From Erodium maritimum (taxonomy: Eukaryota > Streptophyta > Magnoliopsida > Geraniales > Geraniaceae): 64,000 nucleotides of DNA. This document shows, one piece after another, positions 32,746-45,204 of the stretch (within the stretch, counting starts at the first letter, position 1; every line of letters begins with the position of its first letter). Under the pieces are notes generated by a model that was given only the letters and a program-made list of their open reading frames with translations, ran no database searches and was not told the origin of the DNA. The translations under genes and the position numbers were made by a program. Where the stretch lies: positions 37,439,932-37,503,931 of the forward strand of contig OY997596.1 in assembly GCA_963921825.1 (NCBI GenBank). The letters run 5' to 3'.

Positions 32746-33579
32746 CTTTTTAAAGGTAAGAGTGAGGAATTGCATTAACTTAATGCATGCGAACTGGTAC
32801 AAGTGGCAGATTAAAAGTCTTGAGAACAGAATAAGTCTGAGTATCCCGTAGGTCACTTGAACCCGTAGAAATAGTCTAGTTGACATCCTAGACAAAGATA
32901 AAATTCCCTACGATCAAACCGATCGAACCAAATGAAATAAAACAACCAACTAATCCAAAACCTAAATAAAGAAACACAAATTTAAAAACATGAAATAACG
33001 TCACAAACAATACAACTGAACACCGGAACTAACGAGAAGCTCATAGCTTTACGAGTGGGGAGCCTTCATACTGTAGATTTGTCTTGCTATGTCGGGGTAA
33101 CATGATCTTGGGTATCGTAGGATAATACCACATCTTACCGACCCTCATCTTGGGTCCCAAATCCATCGCAGGGTGCATTCAGATCCAACATAACATGCAA
33201 GGTCAGGGCGCCACTGGATCCTGGTCACGGCGCTTTGGGGAGAATCGATCATACGGGGATTGCCTCTGATCCCGACTTAGAGTCCATTGGGGAGAGAGAT
33301 TTGGTTGAGACCCAGTTGTTGGTGATGACGGCGGTAGCGAAACTGGGAGATCAGTGTCAGGTCGCGTGAGGGAGCGGTTCAACCGTAAAGGGCTAATCGT
33401 CGTTGTGAACAGACCTTGTGGATGACCACGGGATGACGACGAGGATGAAGAGGAAGGAGCTATGGAGGATTTGACTTCGGAAAAGGAAGAGAAATGGAGG
33501 CTGAGATGTAGAGAGGGGGAAACCATAATAGAGTCTCTGAGACTAAGAAGCAAACACGCTGTAGAGCTGTATGTTAGTT
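32746..33579 (-). mobile_element. Short LINE derivative, 834 bp
   Basis: The perfect 16-bp duplication ACTATCTTATCTACTT occurs at 32730-32745 and 33580-33595. The left end has a short T run and LINE-tail wording, so the element is on the minus strand. Its right part encodes the N terminus of an ORF1-like protein (from about 33526: MVSPSLHLSLHFSSFSEV, a Ser run, and a basic end SRDQRQSPYDRFSPKRRDQD) which stops near 33203. Between the N terminus and the tail everything else is missing: no knuckle, endonuclease or reverse transcriptase. Confidence 0.85.
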
Positions 33580-34598
33580 ACTATCTTATCTACTTACTCT
33601 CTCTTTGAACAACTCTTAGCTTATTATATTTATTGTTTTTTATCGACAAGTTTAACAAATTATTCTTCTTACTTAGGTATGTTTTAACTTTTTTTTCCGA
33701 ATCTATATATCAACATAAGGACATGCAACCTTCGGTCTGTATAAGCTCTGTAATTATTTTTTTTCGACTGAGAAATTTTATAAAAACCTTTTCAGAGTTT
33801 GAAAATGAGAACAATACATCAACCTCTAGCTACAGAGGATGAACCAGGATGATGAAGAGTACAACATAAAATGGTGACTAGCAACAATTAATAGCTTTAA
33901 AGAATAACGGGCCTTGAGAAAACCATATACTTAGCCATGAAGAATAACAAGCCTTGAAGTAACTTTAATCAGTAACAAGAACATGGAGACTGAAGCAACA
34001 CATTTCTCCAGAATTAAGAGGCCTGCAAGAAGAAGGAGCAGGATGCTTTGAAGAGATGGACTTGAGATTTTTTCAAATGGGCTGAGTAATTACCAAAGAG
34101 AAAAAAATGTGTGTAGGATATGATGCTGCACTTTGTTGAAGCATTCTTATTAGGGAAATCATGAAGCTGCACTTTGATGAAGCATTCTGAATAGGACATG
34201 AAGTTTCACTTTGTTGAAGCGCAATACTGAAGCCTTATTGAATGTTAGACTAAGGAGCTATCCTTCGAGGATGAGAGTAGAGCTGAGAGAAGATGATGAC
34301 CTTATGAAGATGTAATTGAAGGAGCCGACTCTGAAACAGGACTGAGAGACCAGGCTGAAGAAAGAGAAGCCTACAAAAATAAAACACTCCACCTAAATGA
34401 TGACTACCCACACACTAGAAAGAGGGAGGAGGAGAGAAGAGAGACCCACACACAATACCAAAAGAACCTAAGATCAAAACCCAACAAAACACTCCCAACT
34501 CACCAGCACCCAACCCCACCAAAACCCTCCCTTGAAAACCAACCCTAATAAAAACTAAGAGGATTAGAGGAGATTGCTTGAGCCTGAAGCAATCCACT

Positions 34599-34883
34599 TC
34601 ACAGGCAGCTTCTAGGATTGGAGGTCCAACTGAGGAAAGTAAAGAAGTATCCTTTCTTAAAATGTGCCCATTCTCCACTGTAAACTTGACTTTCAATTGT
34701 AGCAATGATATGAGAGGAAGAAATTACTTGATCCTTGAAAATCTGATTATTTCTAGCCAGCCAGATACACCAGAGAGAAATTCTTAGAATGTTGGCCCAT
34801 AATTTTTTATATTTGGACTGAACCAATGAGAACCAGTTGAGGAAAAGATATTTGACTGTAGTAGGCATCACCCATTGAATATT
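34599..34883 (-). pseudogene. LINE ORF2 C-terminal piece left of the Gypsy insertion
   Basis: The minus frame starts in the duplicated ATATT and reads IQWVMPTTVKYLFLNWFS, then ISLWCIWLARNNQIFKD, and ends at a stop near 34599. It is in frame with the piece on the far side of the Gypsy element (LILEWWNI), so both are one ORF2. The LWCIWLARNN wording is the usual C-terminal zf-RVT neighbour of plant LINEs. Confidence 0.88.
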
Positions 34884-37800
34884 TGTCACGCCCCAAATTC
34901 AGTAGAACCGAACCCGGAACGCGAACGGTAAAACAATAAAACCATTTTCAAACCTTTTAATTAAATTGCTTAAAATCACCATTTAGTTAATCAAAATAAT
35001 AATTTACAACTCCAAAGTACGTCCAAACAAGCGGACAAAAGACATGGCGTACGTCGCTAAACTCAAAAGGAAACCCGGACTCCCGCTCCCAGCTCTTCAA
35101 GCTTCGAGAGCTCACCTAGTCCGTCTCGCTACCAGTACCAGTAGGAAAAGCAGCTAGGGGTGAGCGTTCGCTCACCACCACGAATAACAGACTGACTACG
35201 ACATACTAGCAGACAATGCCGGAAACACCAACAACAACCAAACACCGGGGACTACTATCCCCAACTCAAGTAACCCGACTGACACACAACCTGTTACTTT
35301 CCCCAACCAACTCAACACTCGGACACGTAATGTAGACCCAACACAGCGGTTACGACTTCCACCAAAGACTCAAAAGATAACCACGCAACACCCAAGATCA
35401 CAAAGGATCGCACACCAAACAAGATCGCAAAGGATCGCACTCCAGCTGCTCAGTGCCGGTTGCTAACCGGCTGGGCTCGAGCATGCCCACCACAACTTCC
35501 CCGACACGCAGTCGGGTCAGTCGGTCGACCTTTCAGCGATATACAACGCAATACTTTTCCGATAGCTGGTCGGAAAGGGAGCTGCCCTTCATCGCTAAAG
35601 AATGCTCAACCTTATCGATCTCTGTCGGGAGGCTAGCCAACACCCACGCAAATTCCTCGATCCTTGTCGGGTCAGGCGGTAAACCTGTCCTCAACCTCAG
35701 GCAACCACAATCACAATCACAACCAAAGTTCACAAACAGTAATAACACAAGTTTAACACCCCACAGACACTCATGGCCACCCAAGACACCAACAGTAAAA
35801 CACGGGATCAACAACCCCACGGGCACTCATGACCACCCAAGACATCAATAGTAACTCACGGGCACCCATGGCCACCCAAGACACACCAACAGTAACTCAC
35901 GGGCTCAACAACCCCACGGGCACTCATGGCCACCCAAGACACACCAACAGTAACTCACGGGCTCAACAACCCCACGGGCACTCATGGCCACCCAAGACAC
36001 ACCAACAGTAACTCACGGGCTCAACAACCCCACGGGCACTCATGGCCACCCAAGACACACCAATAGTAACTCACGGGCTCAACAACCCCACAGGCACTCA
36101 TGGCCACCCAAGACACACCAACAGTAAAGTACGGGTTCAACAACCCCACGGGCACTCATGGCCACCCAAGACCCCAACAATAAAACACGGGTTCAACAAC
36201 CCCATGGCACTCATGGCCACCCAAGACACCAACAATAAAACATGGGTTCAACAACCCCCCGGGCATAACCAAATGCCTCCAGTATTTCTAATATCAATAT
36301 GTTCACTGCTCCTACGACACTACTAAGTGTCACATGCATTGCTATTGTTCGATACGTTCCCGTATCATACGACACCACCCGGTGTCGCCTGCCTTTCTAT
36401 TGTTCGATAAAGTTACTTAACCCACGACACCCAAGTGTCACATGCATTACTACTGTTAACTTTCCCTAATCAGGGCCAAGATCCGGCTACTTTTCCCTAC
36501 CTTGTATGCTTTCCCCAAAGCTCACAACCAAGCTCCGGCGTGCTCACGATCACTCGCCTAGCTTTCCCTTTCCTCTGTCGGTGGCACGATCTAATAAGAA
36601 CACAATTTAAAACACTTTTAAGTTCGCAGGCATAAACTGAATTTTAATACACTTGACGCCCAAACGCAACCCCGAGAATGTCGATCACTCCCAAACTTCC
36701 CAATTACTCGACATTGTCGATAATGGGCCCGGAAAGGCCCGTTTTGCCCGACCCGGCGAATCTTCCCGGGATTGGAAAACGTCCTTCCGGGGCTCCTAAA
36801 ATTCCCGTTTTCGTTTCCACGATCTTAGAATAATTCAAGGGTTCCAACGCAATCGACGGAATCAATTTCCGACTTCCGAGCAATTTAATTCGCGTTTAAA
36901 GTTTCTAAACCCGTCATTTACAACTTTTACATTTTAATTCCAAAATTCGTTCTGGGTCTGGATTAACGACTTGGGTAACGTCCTAAACCACCCGAGCACG
37001 AAAACCCGAGACCCGAGCATGTGGGCCCCACTCGGCCATCAAGGGTCGTGGGTGGTTGGGCCGGTTCACCACCATGGTGGCCGGCCCTAGCTCCGGCCAG
37101 CCACCCCCCAACTCCGGCAGCCACCATCCACGGTGGCCGGAGCTCCCCCGAGCCTCCGGTCACCGGAAAACGTTCATCTTTCGCTCCAACACGTCTCCAA
37201 CGAACCCCACACCTCAACTCACCCATAGTCTACTCGTTTTAACCCAAACCCTAAACTTTAAACGTACCAAAACGAAAATCGAAAGGGTCCTGACCGTTGG
37301 GAATGACGTTGGGAGCTCGATTCCTTGATCGTTGAGACGATCCACCGGTTGGATCGTCGGGAAATAGCAAAACCCCAACACTTTTCTCTTCTCTTTTTCA
37401 TTTTCTCCTTCTCTTTCTTCTCTCCACTTTCTCTCTCTACTTTCTCTTTTTTTTGTTAATGGCCGAACATCACCACACAATCATACCTTATATTTTGTTT
37501 TAAAACCAAACCTATCTCTTAATTACAAAACTACCATCCATGTCTTCCATTGTTTTGTTCAAAATTTACCTAACACCACCACTTGTATGACATGTGGCAA
37601 GTGGGTCCCACCCCTTTTGGAAAATATCTTCTAGATATTTTTCAGTCAGATTCGCGAAATTCGGTAGTCTCGGGCCCCGAACGGGCAGTTTTTCCAAGAA
37701 ATTACGAAACTTCACGGGCTACAAGGAAACGGCTCAACTAAGACTGTTGTGATGACGGCTAAGATTTTTGGATCCAAAACGAGCCTCGAACGGACCAAAA

Positions 37801-38022
37801 CGTCGCTCGGTTGACTTTTCCAACAAAAAGTCAACCTTTCCCAAATTGGTCAGAAAGTTGCCCTAAGTCCCCCAGAACTCACTTTGGTCGTTATCGGGGT
37901 CAACTTAAGTCCGGTATGACCCTCGGGGTCAAATTTAGGTTCATTTAGGTGTCTGTCCTAAATTTTTAAATTTTCCTGTTTTTCGCCGATTTGACTGGCG
38001 TTGACCGGGAACGGTTCTTACA
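34884..38022 (-). repeat. Left (3') LTR of the outer Gypsy
   Basis: It starts TGTCACGCCCC and ends TTCTTACA, 3139 bp. It matches 53442-56589 with scattered substitutions and small length changes, and contains the 57-bp tandem array at 35771-36250. The minus-strand frame reading over its right end (38211-37966) is the end of the polyprotein running into the LTR. Confidence 0.92.
35771..36250. repeat. 57-bp tandem array in the left outer LTR
   Basis: About nine imperfect units of roughly 50-58 bp each contain CACTCATGGCCACCCAAGAC, a CAACAGTAACTCACGGG-type part and CAACAACCCCACGGG. Outer units are shorter and more diverged than central ones. The frames in the array are repeat-made and not genes. 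Confidence 0.88.
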
Positions 38023-38770
38023 ATCTACCCCCCTTAAGGGAATTTCGTCCGCGAAATTTAAAACAAACGTACCTCTCAAGTCGAACAGATCGAGGTACTT
38101 CACGCGAACCTCATCCTCGCGCTCCCGAGTCGACTCAGCGTCGTGGTGCCGCCATTGTACCCGTTCCGAGCGAATAACCTTTCCCCGCAGGACCTGCTCC
38201 CGTCGATCCATTTCCCAAACCGGTGTCTCCTTATACGAGACATCACCTGCTACCTCGACATCTGCCCACTCAATGACGTGCGAGGGGTCCGCAGATACTT
38301 CCGCAACTGGGACACGTGGATATTCCCAAGCTGCGGTGGCAGTGCAAGTCGGTATGCAACTGCTCCCACTCTACTCAAGACCTCGAAATGGCTGATACAC
38401 CGCGGGGCTAACCTGCCTCTGCCGCGTTTGAAACGCACCAGTCCACCTTTCGGACTCACCTCCAGGGATACATGGTCACCGACTGCTGACCCGAGAGGTC
38501 GGCGCCGTCTGTCAGCATAGCTCATGCCGACTCTGCTCGGTCCTCAACCGCTCACGCTTTGGCACGACCGACTCAGCTGTCTCTCGGACCACTTCTAGAC
38601 ACAGTAAACTCTTATTCCTCACTTCTGCCCAACACATGGGCGATCGACACGGCCTACCATACAACGCTTCGAACGGTGTCATCCTGATACTGGCCTGAAA
38701 GCTGTTGTTGTAGGCGAACTCGTCTAACCGCTCAGGAATTCCATTGTGACGTGCACCCAGTTCCACTGTG
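37966..38770 (-). pseudogene. Outer Gypsy integrase C-terminal end
   Basis: The minus frame 38766-38512 joins the end of the integrase core (ERLDEFAYNNSFQASIRMTP, FEALYGRPCRSP) and continues at 38525-38250 with SYADRRRRPL, VGDHVSLEVSP, GRLAPRCISHFEVL and VAYRLALPP, then 38211-37966 with VIRSERVQWRHH and VRVKYLDLF. Upstream, WVHVTMEF runs directly into ERLDEFAYNN, so roughly 250 residues holding the DDE core are missing. A frame shift separates the two halves. Confidence 0.88.
38023..38036 (-). other. Polypurine tract of the outer Gypsy
   Basis: The minus strand reads AAGGGGGGTAGAT immediately before the LTR (TGTAAGAACC), the normal plus-strand primer position of Gypsy elements. Confidence 0.8.
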
Positions 38771-39655
38771 AAACCCGCAGTGTTTGTAATAATCTAGCGG
38801 GACGCTGTTGTTCGGCTCTCACCTGCTGACGAGTGAGGCACCGCGATACTAACTCCGCAAACGCTCTCCGCATCCCGCTCCATTAGATATGCCGCCTGAT
38901 GTCGCGCTCCTCTTAGTGCTACCCACGTGCACTGTCAGACACGAATGCTGCGACTCTCGCAACTCGTCGCCTCCACCTTTACGCGGTACGAACGAACCTT
39001 CGCGATACCGTAACTCCCAATTAGCACGACGATCCCAGCCCTCGGCGTCAACACCGCCGGCAACTCTCTCCCGGATCTCTGTCGTCTCGACATCCACCGA
39101 CTGTGCCTCTATCCCCCGGCCAAGTAGGGTGGGCTGAGTCATCAAGAAGTACATGGCCACGCCGCCGGTAACCTCTTCTAGCTCCAACCCGAACGTGCCC
39201 AACTCTCCCATCATGTCCCACTCCCGGACTGAGATGCTAGCAGGACACTGCATCGGCTTCCTACTCAGGGCGTCGGCAATCACATTAGCCTTATGCGGAT
39301 GGTAGAGTAGCTCAAAGTCGTACACCTCAAGTAGTTCCATCCATCGCCGCTGGCGCATGTTCAGGTCTCGTTGGGAAAAGATGTACTTAAGGCTCTTATG
39401 ATCCGAGAACATCTGAAATCGCTCGCCATACAGATAATACCCCCAGCCTTTCAGCGCGAACGCTACTGCTGCTAATTCCGGGTCATGGGTAGGATAGTTG
39501 CGCTCGTGCGTCTTCCACCGCCTGGAGCCATAAGCAACAACTCTACCCAACTACATCAGTACACAACCCAGTCCTCCCCCAGACGCGTCACAATAGACCT
39601 CATACCCGCCCCCGCACTCTGCACATATCAACACTGGAGCGGTAGTCAGACGAGC
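38771..39655 (-). pseudogene. Outer Gypsy RNase H and integrase zinc region
   Basis: The start after the inner element reads TTAPVLICA, then YEVYCDASGGGLGCVLM with a stop, then [48 protein letters not shown] and [10 protein letters not shown], the classic Gypsy RNase [13 protein letters not shown] ends the domain. The linker continues to an integrase zinc-type region ([14 protein letters not shown]) and CLTRQQVRAEQQRPA. The core after that is deleted. Confidence 0.9.
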
Positions 39656-39658
39656 CTA

Positions 39659-42600
39659 TCAAGATAAAAGTAGTAAAACCGTAATAAATTCTTTTAAAGG
39701 TGAAAACGAGTCCAAAGTATTTCTCAATAATTCAATCCAAAATTCAAATATAGTGTCAAAACTTGACAAGTAACATAAGGTAAATAAAGTTCGACAATGT
39801 GGACCAACACATCTCTAATACAACCCTCAAAACATCCGGAAGCTCCCGAGCCTCGAACTCCCCAGATCTCAAGTACACCTGTACACACAACAAATAAACA
39901 AATAGGGGTGAGCTTACGCTCAGTAGGGAAAATCGTAAACACCTTTAGCCTCCAAGTATAATAATAAAACTGCTTTAGTTCGATGTCACAAGTGCTAAAT
40001 AAACCCTTAGACCAAAAGCTATAATAAACGAATAAAAAGCAACGAGAACAATAGCGCATTCTCAAGGATAGCGATAACTTCCCAGAGGACAAATAAAGAA
40101 CATTAGAATAAAATAGAAACCATCACAACTGGAAACGAGTAAACATTATTAATCAATGAAAAGCTATGGAATCAGTGTAGTGAAATAGTATCGCTTTTTC
40201 AACGATAAGAGTAACTTAAAAGATTCCATGAAAATACTAAACTGTAACGTAACGATTAAAATGGGATTAATTGATATCACGCCAACCACTTGCTGTCTCA
40301 AGCCTCCGATCCATGGTTAGATTCTGGGATCACATCGGTTCCCATATACCGATCCACCAGAGTATCCATATCATATCAGATTTTCCCTCGGTCTAGAGGA
40401 GGCACATGCGTCGGGGCACCGGAAACAATCCCAAATAGGCGCTTATCATCGGAATTCTCGGAAATGCCTCCAAAGGACCATAAGTCATAGGGAACCAAGT
40501 AGTGATCCCGTAGGATGCACATGCCTGGGTGAAACCGCTGTAACCACTTCTGCCAAATTAATCCATCCAACCAACCCATAGGGTCCAATAATCAATCAAT
40601 ATCCCGTAGGATCTGCCAATGCCCTCAGGCTCCAATAATCAATCAATATCCCGTAGGATCTGCCAATGCCCTCAGGCTCCAATAATCAATCAATATCTCA
40701 CAGTATCTGTCAAACTCCAACCACCATAACGACACCGGATTACCCCGCCCCCCCCCCCCCCCCCCCCGGTGTAGTACAGAACCGAACAAACAAACATTCA
40801 AGAACATAAATAAGGGAAACACACCATAACTTATCCACCAATCAACAACTATCGAATCACACTTCCACCACAACACACAAAGACATTCACTTAATCCTCA
40901 ATCTTAGAAGTACACACGTTCATCAATACACACCACACGGGATTCATACCCACAATTACCCTTACCGTCATACTTACCTGTCACGAACCATCGGTACATC
41001 GGTCACCTGATTGTACCCCTTTGGCACAACCAGTCATACTCGATCATCCGTTCAATCAATAATTTACATCAACACAATCACTCAACCAATCAAGTAAACC
41101 TTCAACTAATCGGACGTAAAGTAAACTAGTTCCATCAGACTCTTGATTATCCTAATCCTAATAACTAGCCACCAAGCATGTGATCCTAGCACGCAACTAA
41201 TCCGAGAGCTCATCACAGCCTCTCTACCAGTAAATCAATTCCCAAGTATTGAAAGCAAGTTACACTAGTTATTCTCATCCTAAGCATGCATTTTAGACAT
41301 TTCCGGTTATTAATAATTTGAAGACGATTATTCTAGTTATTCGCATCCTATATGCCATTCTAGGACCTTTCCGATTTTATTATCCTAACATGCATGTGAT
41401 TATTTAAATTACTCGAGTAGTTCGGATTTCCCCTACCTTGTGGTCTTCCTCTAATAATACTCTGATGAACAGCTCGAGAGGCCTTTCCTCCGTTCTTCAC
41501 ACGGGTTCCGGAGTGGGCTTCGTCCTTCTAGCTCGGTTCCAAGCCCTTGCTCTCGGGCGAAGTCCCGTCTAGATTTGACAAATAAAACGTCCAATAAATA
41601 ACGGTAAAAGTCCAAAGGTTCACTGAATAACCCAAAATGTCTTTTAATTACCCAATTATAACCAATTAATTTAATTTAATTAATTAATTAAAACTGATTT
41701 TAAAAACATTTTCTTTACTGCCGGGTTGACCCGGATCTGAGCCTGAACCCGGTCCATACCCGTGTCCAGACCCGGTCCAGAGCTCCAACTGGGTCCAAGG
41801 CCCAAACTTAGTCAGGTCCACACTGACCTTCCTACGGCCCAAACCTTCTGCTCGGCCCAAGGCCTTCTCAGCCCAAGGGTCTTCTGGCCCAAAGCCTGCT
41901 TGGCCACGAGTCCGAGTTGCCCTAACTCCGGCGATGTCTCCGGCGAGCAGTGGTGCTCCGGCCACCACCCACAGCGTCAGATACGCTCGGGAAAGGGAGG
42001 AAACAGGGCGGCGAGGAGCTTAGGGGTGCTGGTGACGCCGTAGCCGTGACGGAGAGCTCTAGGACGTGACCCACGTTCGTCCCCCTTTCAGATCTGGAGA
42101 GCCCAGCATCTCCGGCGATAATCCCGTCTGAAACTGCTCGCAACGAGCTCGGGAGGTGCGATTCCAGGCGAGGTGAAGTCGGAATCGAAGAGGGAAGAGG
42201 CGAGGGAGGCACCCACCGCTCGAGTTCTCTTTCGCCGGCGACCTTTCCGACCCACGCCGTTCGAATCGAGCTCTGGAGGGTACATTCCCCGTCCCGACGA
42301 GGTCGATTAAGAGGGAGAAGACGACGAGGGGCCGTCCGAGCCTCCTGATCCTCGTCACCGGTGAAGAACGCGTCCGGGACTCAAACCTAGAGAGCCTCGT
42401 CCGGCGAGAGCTCGAGCTCGAAGAGAGAGAGAGGTTTCATGCCTCGGTTTTCATGCGTGGCTTCTGAGAAGCTGAGACGGCGCTGGAGGGTATAATGCGC
42501 GTTAGGGTTGGGAGTGGAAATGGGTGCAGTTTGAGCCTGTGTAGGTCCGGCCCAAATTCGATCCTGTCTGGCCCAAAATTCCCAACTCAGCCCAAATTTC

Positions 42601-42711
42601 TCCTATTCTCCTTTTTTTTATTTTTCCCTCTCAACTTCTACTCGTTGCAAAACTCTACCCCAACGTTTCAAAACTCGAATAGTACCCTTTTTGAAAGAGC
42701 GGGGTTTTACA
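39659..42711 (-). repeat. Left (3') LTR of the inner Gypsy, 52 bp short
   Basis: Homology with the right copy starts at TC-AGATAAAAGTAG and ends GGGTTTTACA. It includes a run of C (about 40746-40768), the 48-bp tandem units at 40587-40720 and a GC-rich part (41700-42500). Frames in that GC-rich part occur identically in both LTRs and are not taken as genes. Confidence 0.9.
40587..40720. repeat. 48-bp tandem units in the inner left LTR
   Basis: Two full units and one partial unit begin CAATAATCAATCAATATC and contain CGTAGGATCTGCCAATGCCC. The right LTR has three full units plus the partial one (49247-49420). Confidence 0.85.
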
Positions 42712-42726
42712 GTCTACCCCCCTTAA
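42712..42726 (-). other. Polypurine tract of the inner Gypsy
   Basis: The minus strand reads TTAAGGGGGGTAGAC before TGTAAAACCC, parallel to the outer element. Confidence 0.8.
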
Positions 42727-44360
42727 AAGAATTTCGTCCTCGAAATTTAAAGCAAACGCGCTCCTCTTGACCCTTCCTCAAGGAAATTCCGCTTAAAACT
42801 CATAAGCGAGGGATCCGCGGTGTACTCCCGCGTTTTGGGAATACGTGGAAGCTGCTAGGCAACAACTTTATCCCTGCCCGAAGATCTCAAGTGTTCGATC
42901 AGTTGCGGGGCCACTTGCCTCCGACGCGATCGAACCGCTAAAAGTCCTTCTTAGGCTCACTTTCAGAAAAACGTGTTCACCGAATGTAAACTCCAGAGGT
43001 CTGCGCCTTCTATCTGCATAACTCTTTTGCCTGCTCTGCACGGTTTTTAACCGTTTCCGATTTTACGCACAATCACGTAATCGTGCTTCACTATATCACA
43101 TTATTTTCTCAAACGCCATACTTGACGGTGAAAAACAGTCTTCCTCAACGATTCGCAATCCAACGTGAATTGTCACCCTTAGCGGTGCAAAACCGCCTTA
43201 CCCAAAACTTCACGAAAACACATGCAACGTTTCACCGACTCAAGAATACCGAGTAACAATACCGGTCGAGTAACATCTAAACACTTAAGAAAACTAAGGC
43301 GAGGATCTCGATATCCCACACCGGAATTTCCGTCGTCAAGGTATCCTGCTGGAACACTTTACAAGTCAAAGCCAACCACAAACAAAATACACGGAAATAA
43401 AACACACTCCAACCAACAAAACGAAAGACAACACTAACACTATAGGATATGGAACAAACGTTCATTTCATCACAACTCGTGGGAAGGTAGGCGTACCTCA
43501 AACAAGTGAATAATACAATGCACCGACCTCTAGTCGGAAGTCGGCATGCCTTAAAACGTACTACCATTAGAAGCTCTCGTTATCCAAAGTATGGCACACT
43601 TGCCCAACCCCAACGATAGGTCACACCTGGTACACCCTTCCAAGATTCTCAACCTGATAATGATTCAACCACTCAACAAGTATCACGATCCTAGAATAAG
43701 GAGAAACTAACAAATCTCAACTACGGCCGATCACGAAAGTTAACCAACTTGCCATAATTCTCTTACCGTCGATACCAGTTCACACTTCTGACAAAACCAT
43801 CTTACAAGTCGCTTCGTCTAAGTCATTGCATCTGCGAGACCACGGTTCTCAAACCCGGTGCACGGTTCCGTACAACCACGAACCCTACCAACATCTTGTC
43901 GGACGAACGACGCACAACAACGAGAACGGTGGAATCTCGTATTGGCACTCGAGCCTAAAAGTAGGCGTCCTTCAAGACACCAAAAATAAACGTACAATAA
44001 TCACACTCGACAGTGAACCACAATCCAAGATTCATCGATAAAGTTTATCCCGATCGGTGGTAATCCTTATACCGCTGACACTCGTTCACGAGCTGTCGAT
44101 CAAAACAACTTATAGTCAAGTCCACCCAGGTCATCCCATAAGGAGTAAACATCATGCACTGTGATCTTGATAATTCGAACCGTTCAGAAACTAGCGCGGT
44201 TCCTTCCGTTGTTCCTTGAACAACTCAAAACCAACAACGATTAATCCTTAACTCTCTCTGTGTCCATGCATGGCATAAAAGTCTGACCTACCACACAACG
44301 CTTCGTTTGGTGCCATCTTGTTACTGGCATGGAAGCTTGTGGTAGTCGCCCTCGACTATC
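42727..44360 (-). pseudogene. Inner Gypsy integrase remnants
   Basis: Near 44350-44270 the minus strand reads SFHASNKMAPNEALCGR, a mutated form of the integrase end-of-core motif. Near 43035-42930 it reads SYADRRRRPLEFTFGEHVFL KVSLRR in the style of the integrase C-terminal domain, followed by a stop. Between them (43050-44260) nothing is recognised. No catalytic core survives. Confidence 0.65.
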
Positions 44361-45204
44361 CGTTGCCGGATTTCAATGTGAGGTGCTCTCACTTCTAAGG
44401 CATAACCTTATGGTTATGCTTAGTCCTCGCGGGACGTTTGGCGTTCGTTTTTCTCTTGCTGGCCAAGGTACACCTTGGTACCTGGTTCTCGTTTTCCGTA
44501 TCCTTCTCCGTTGGGAAAGTCGTCTGAACAACTCTTGATGTTATTCGCTTGTTCTGCGTGAACTGGCGGCAAACCGTTTAGTCCCTCCGGGACGAACGTA
44601 TGGAGCACATTCTAATCCAGTCTCTTAAGTACGACACACACTTGTGCAACTTTTCGCTCGTTAAACGGAATTTTGAAACAAAAACGCCTTGAAGGTTTGA
44701 ATCTATGACCTAAACCTTCTAGCGGAGGTAGAAGAAGCCGGAGATTACTACTCCTGTGGGTTATGGGCCCACCACGCTATCGCTGCGTCACTCTGATCTT
44801 ATCGTTGTTCGGTCATCTCCGGTGATCGGTCGGACCGTTTACTGGTCAATGCTGCAGCCTTCCACTGCTCACCATTCGCTGCTGATGACATTCGATGAAC
44901 GTCTGCTGTTTCACCCATCGGTTCTTAAAACTCGATCAGTACTCTCGACGAGAGAGAAGAACTTTCCGTACGACAAGGTCTGTCACTCCTCTTTCAAACT
45001 CAAATTGACACTAATCGGTACTACCACACCTCTAGTCGGTGTGTTAAGGTACGGGTAGGGTTTACCAGTTTTAATTTCGTTCCAACAGAAAATAACCACG
45101 AAAACCATACGACCAAGTGTGAAACTCAAGTGTTAGCAAACACAATCCACAATGTAAATCGTAAACGGGCACTCTAAGCGATCTCAAGATCGGTATCAAG
45201 TTCC
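44361..45204. other. Inner Gypsy internal region, unrecognised
   Basis: This is where protease, reverse transcriptase and RNase H should be, but it is too short for them. A faint GLPPVHAEQ near 44560, like the GLPP-RE linker before Gypsy reverse transcriptase, is the only hint. The region seems to be what is left after a large deletion. Confidence 0.4.

Noticed and set aside
35771-36250. Regular array resembling CRISPR
   Set aside because: Units are directly tandem without unique spacers and lie in a plant LTR.
35453-36326. Open frames with repeated HGHPRHTNSNSRAQQP-type peptides in the outer LTR
   Set aside because: These are translations of the 57-bp minisatellite in an LTR, not a repeat protein.
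40741-40770. C runs (also about 49451-49472) and the G run at 27073-27086 as structured regulatory elements
   Set aside because: Homopolymers in transposon sequence; length may be a sequencing artefact and nothing nearby suggests a role.
41684-42358. Several open frames in the GC-rich part of the inner Gypsy LTR, repeated at 50389-51100
   Set aside because: They occur in both LTRs because the LTR is duplicated, overlap on both strands and show no domain; GC-rich LTR sequence gives such frames by chance.
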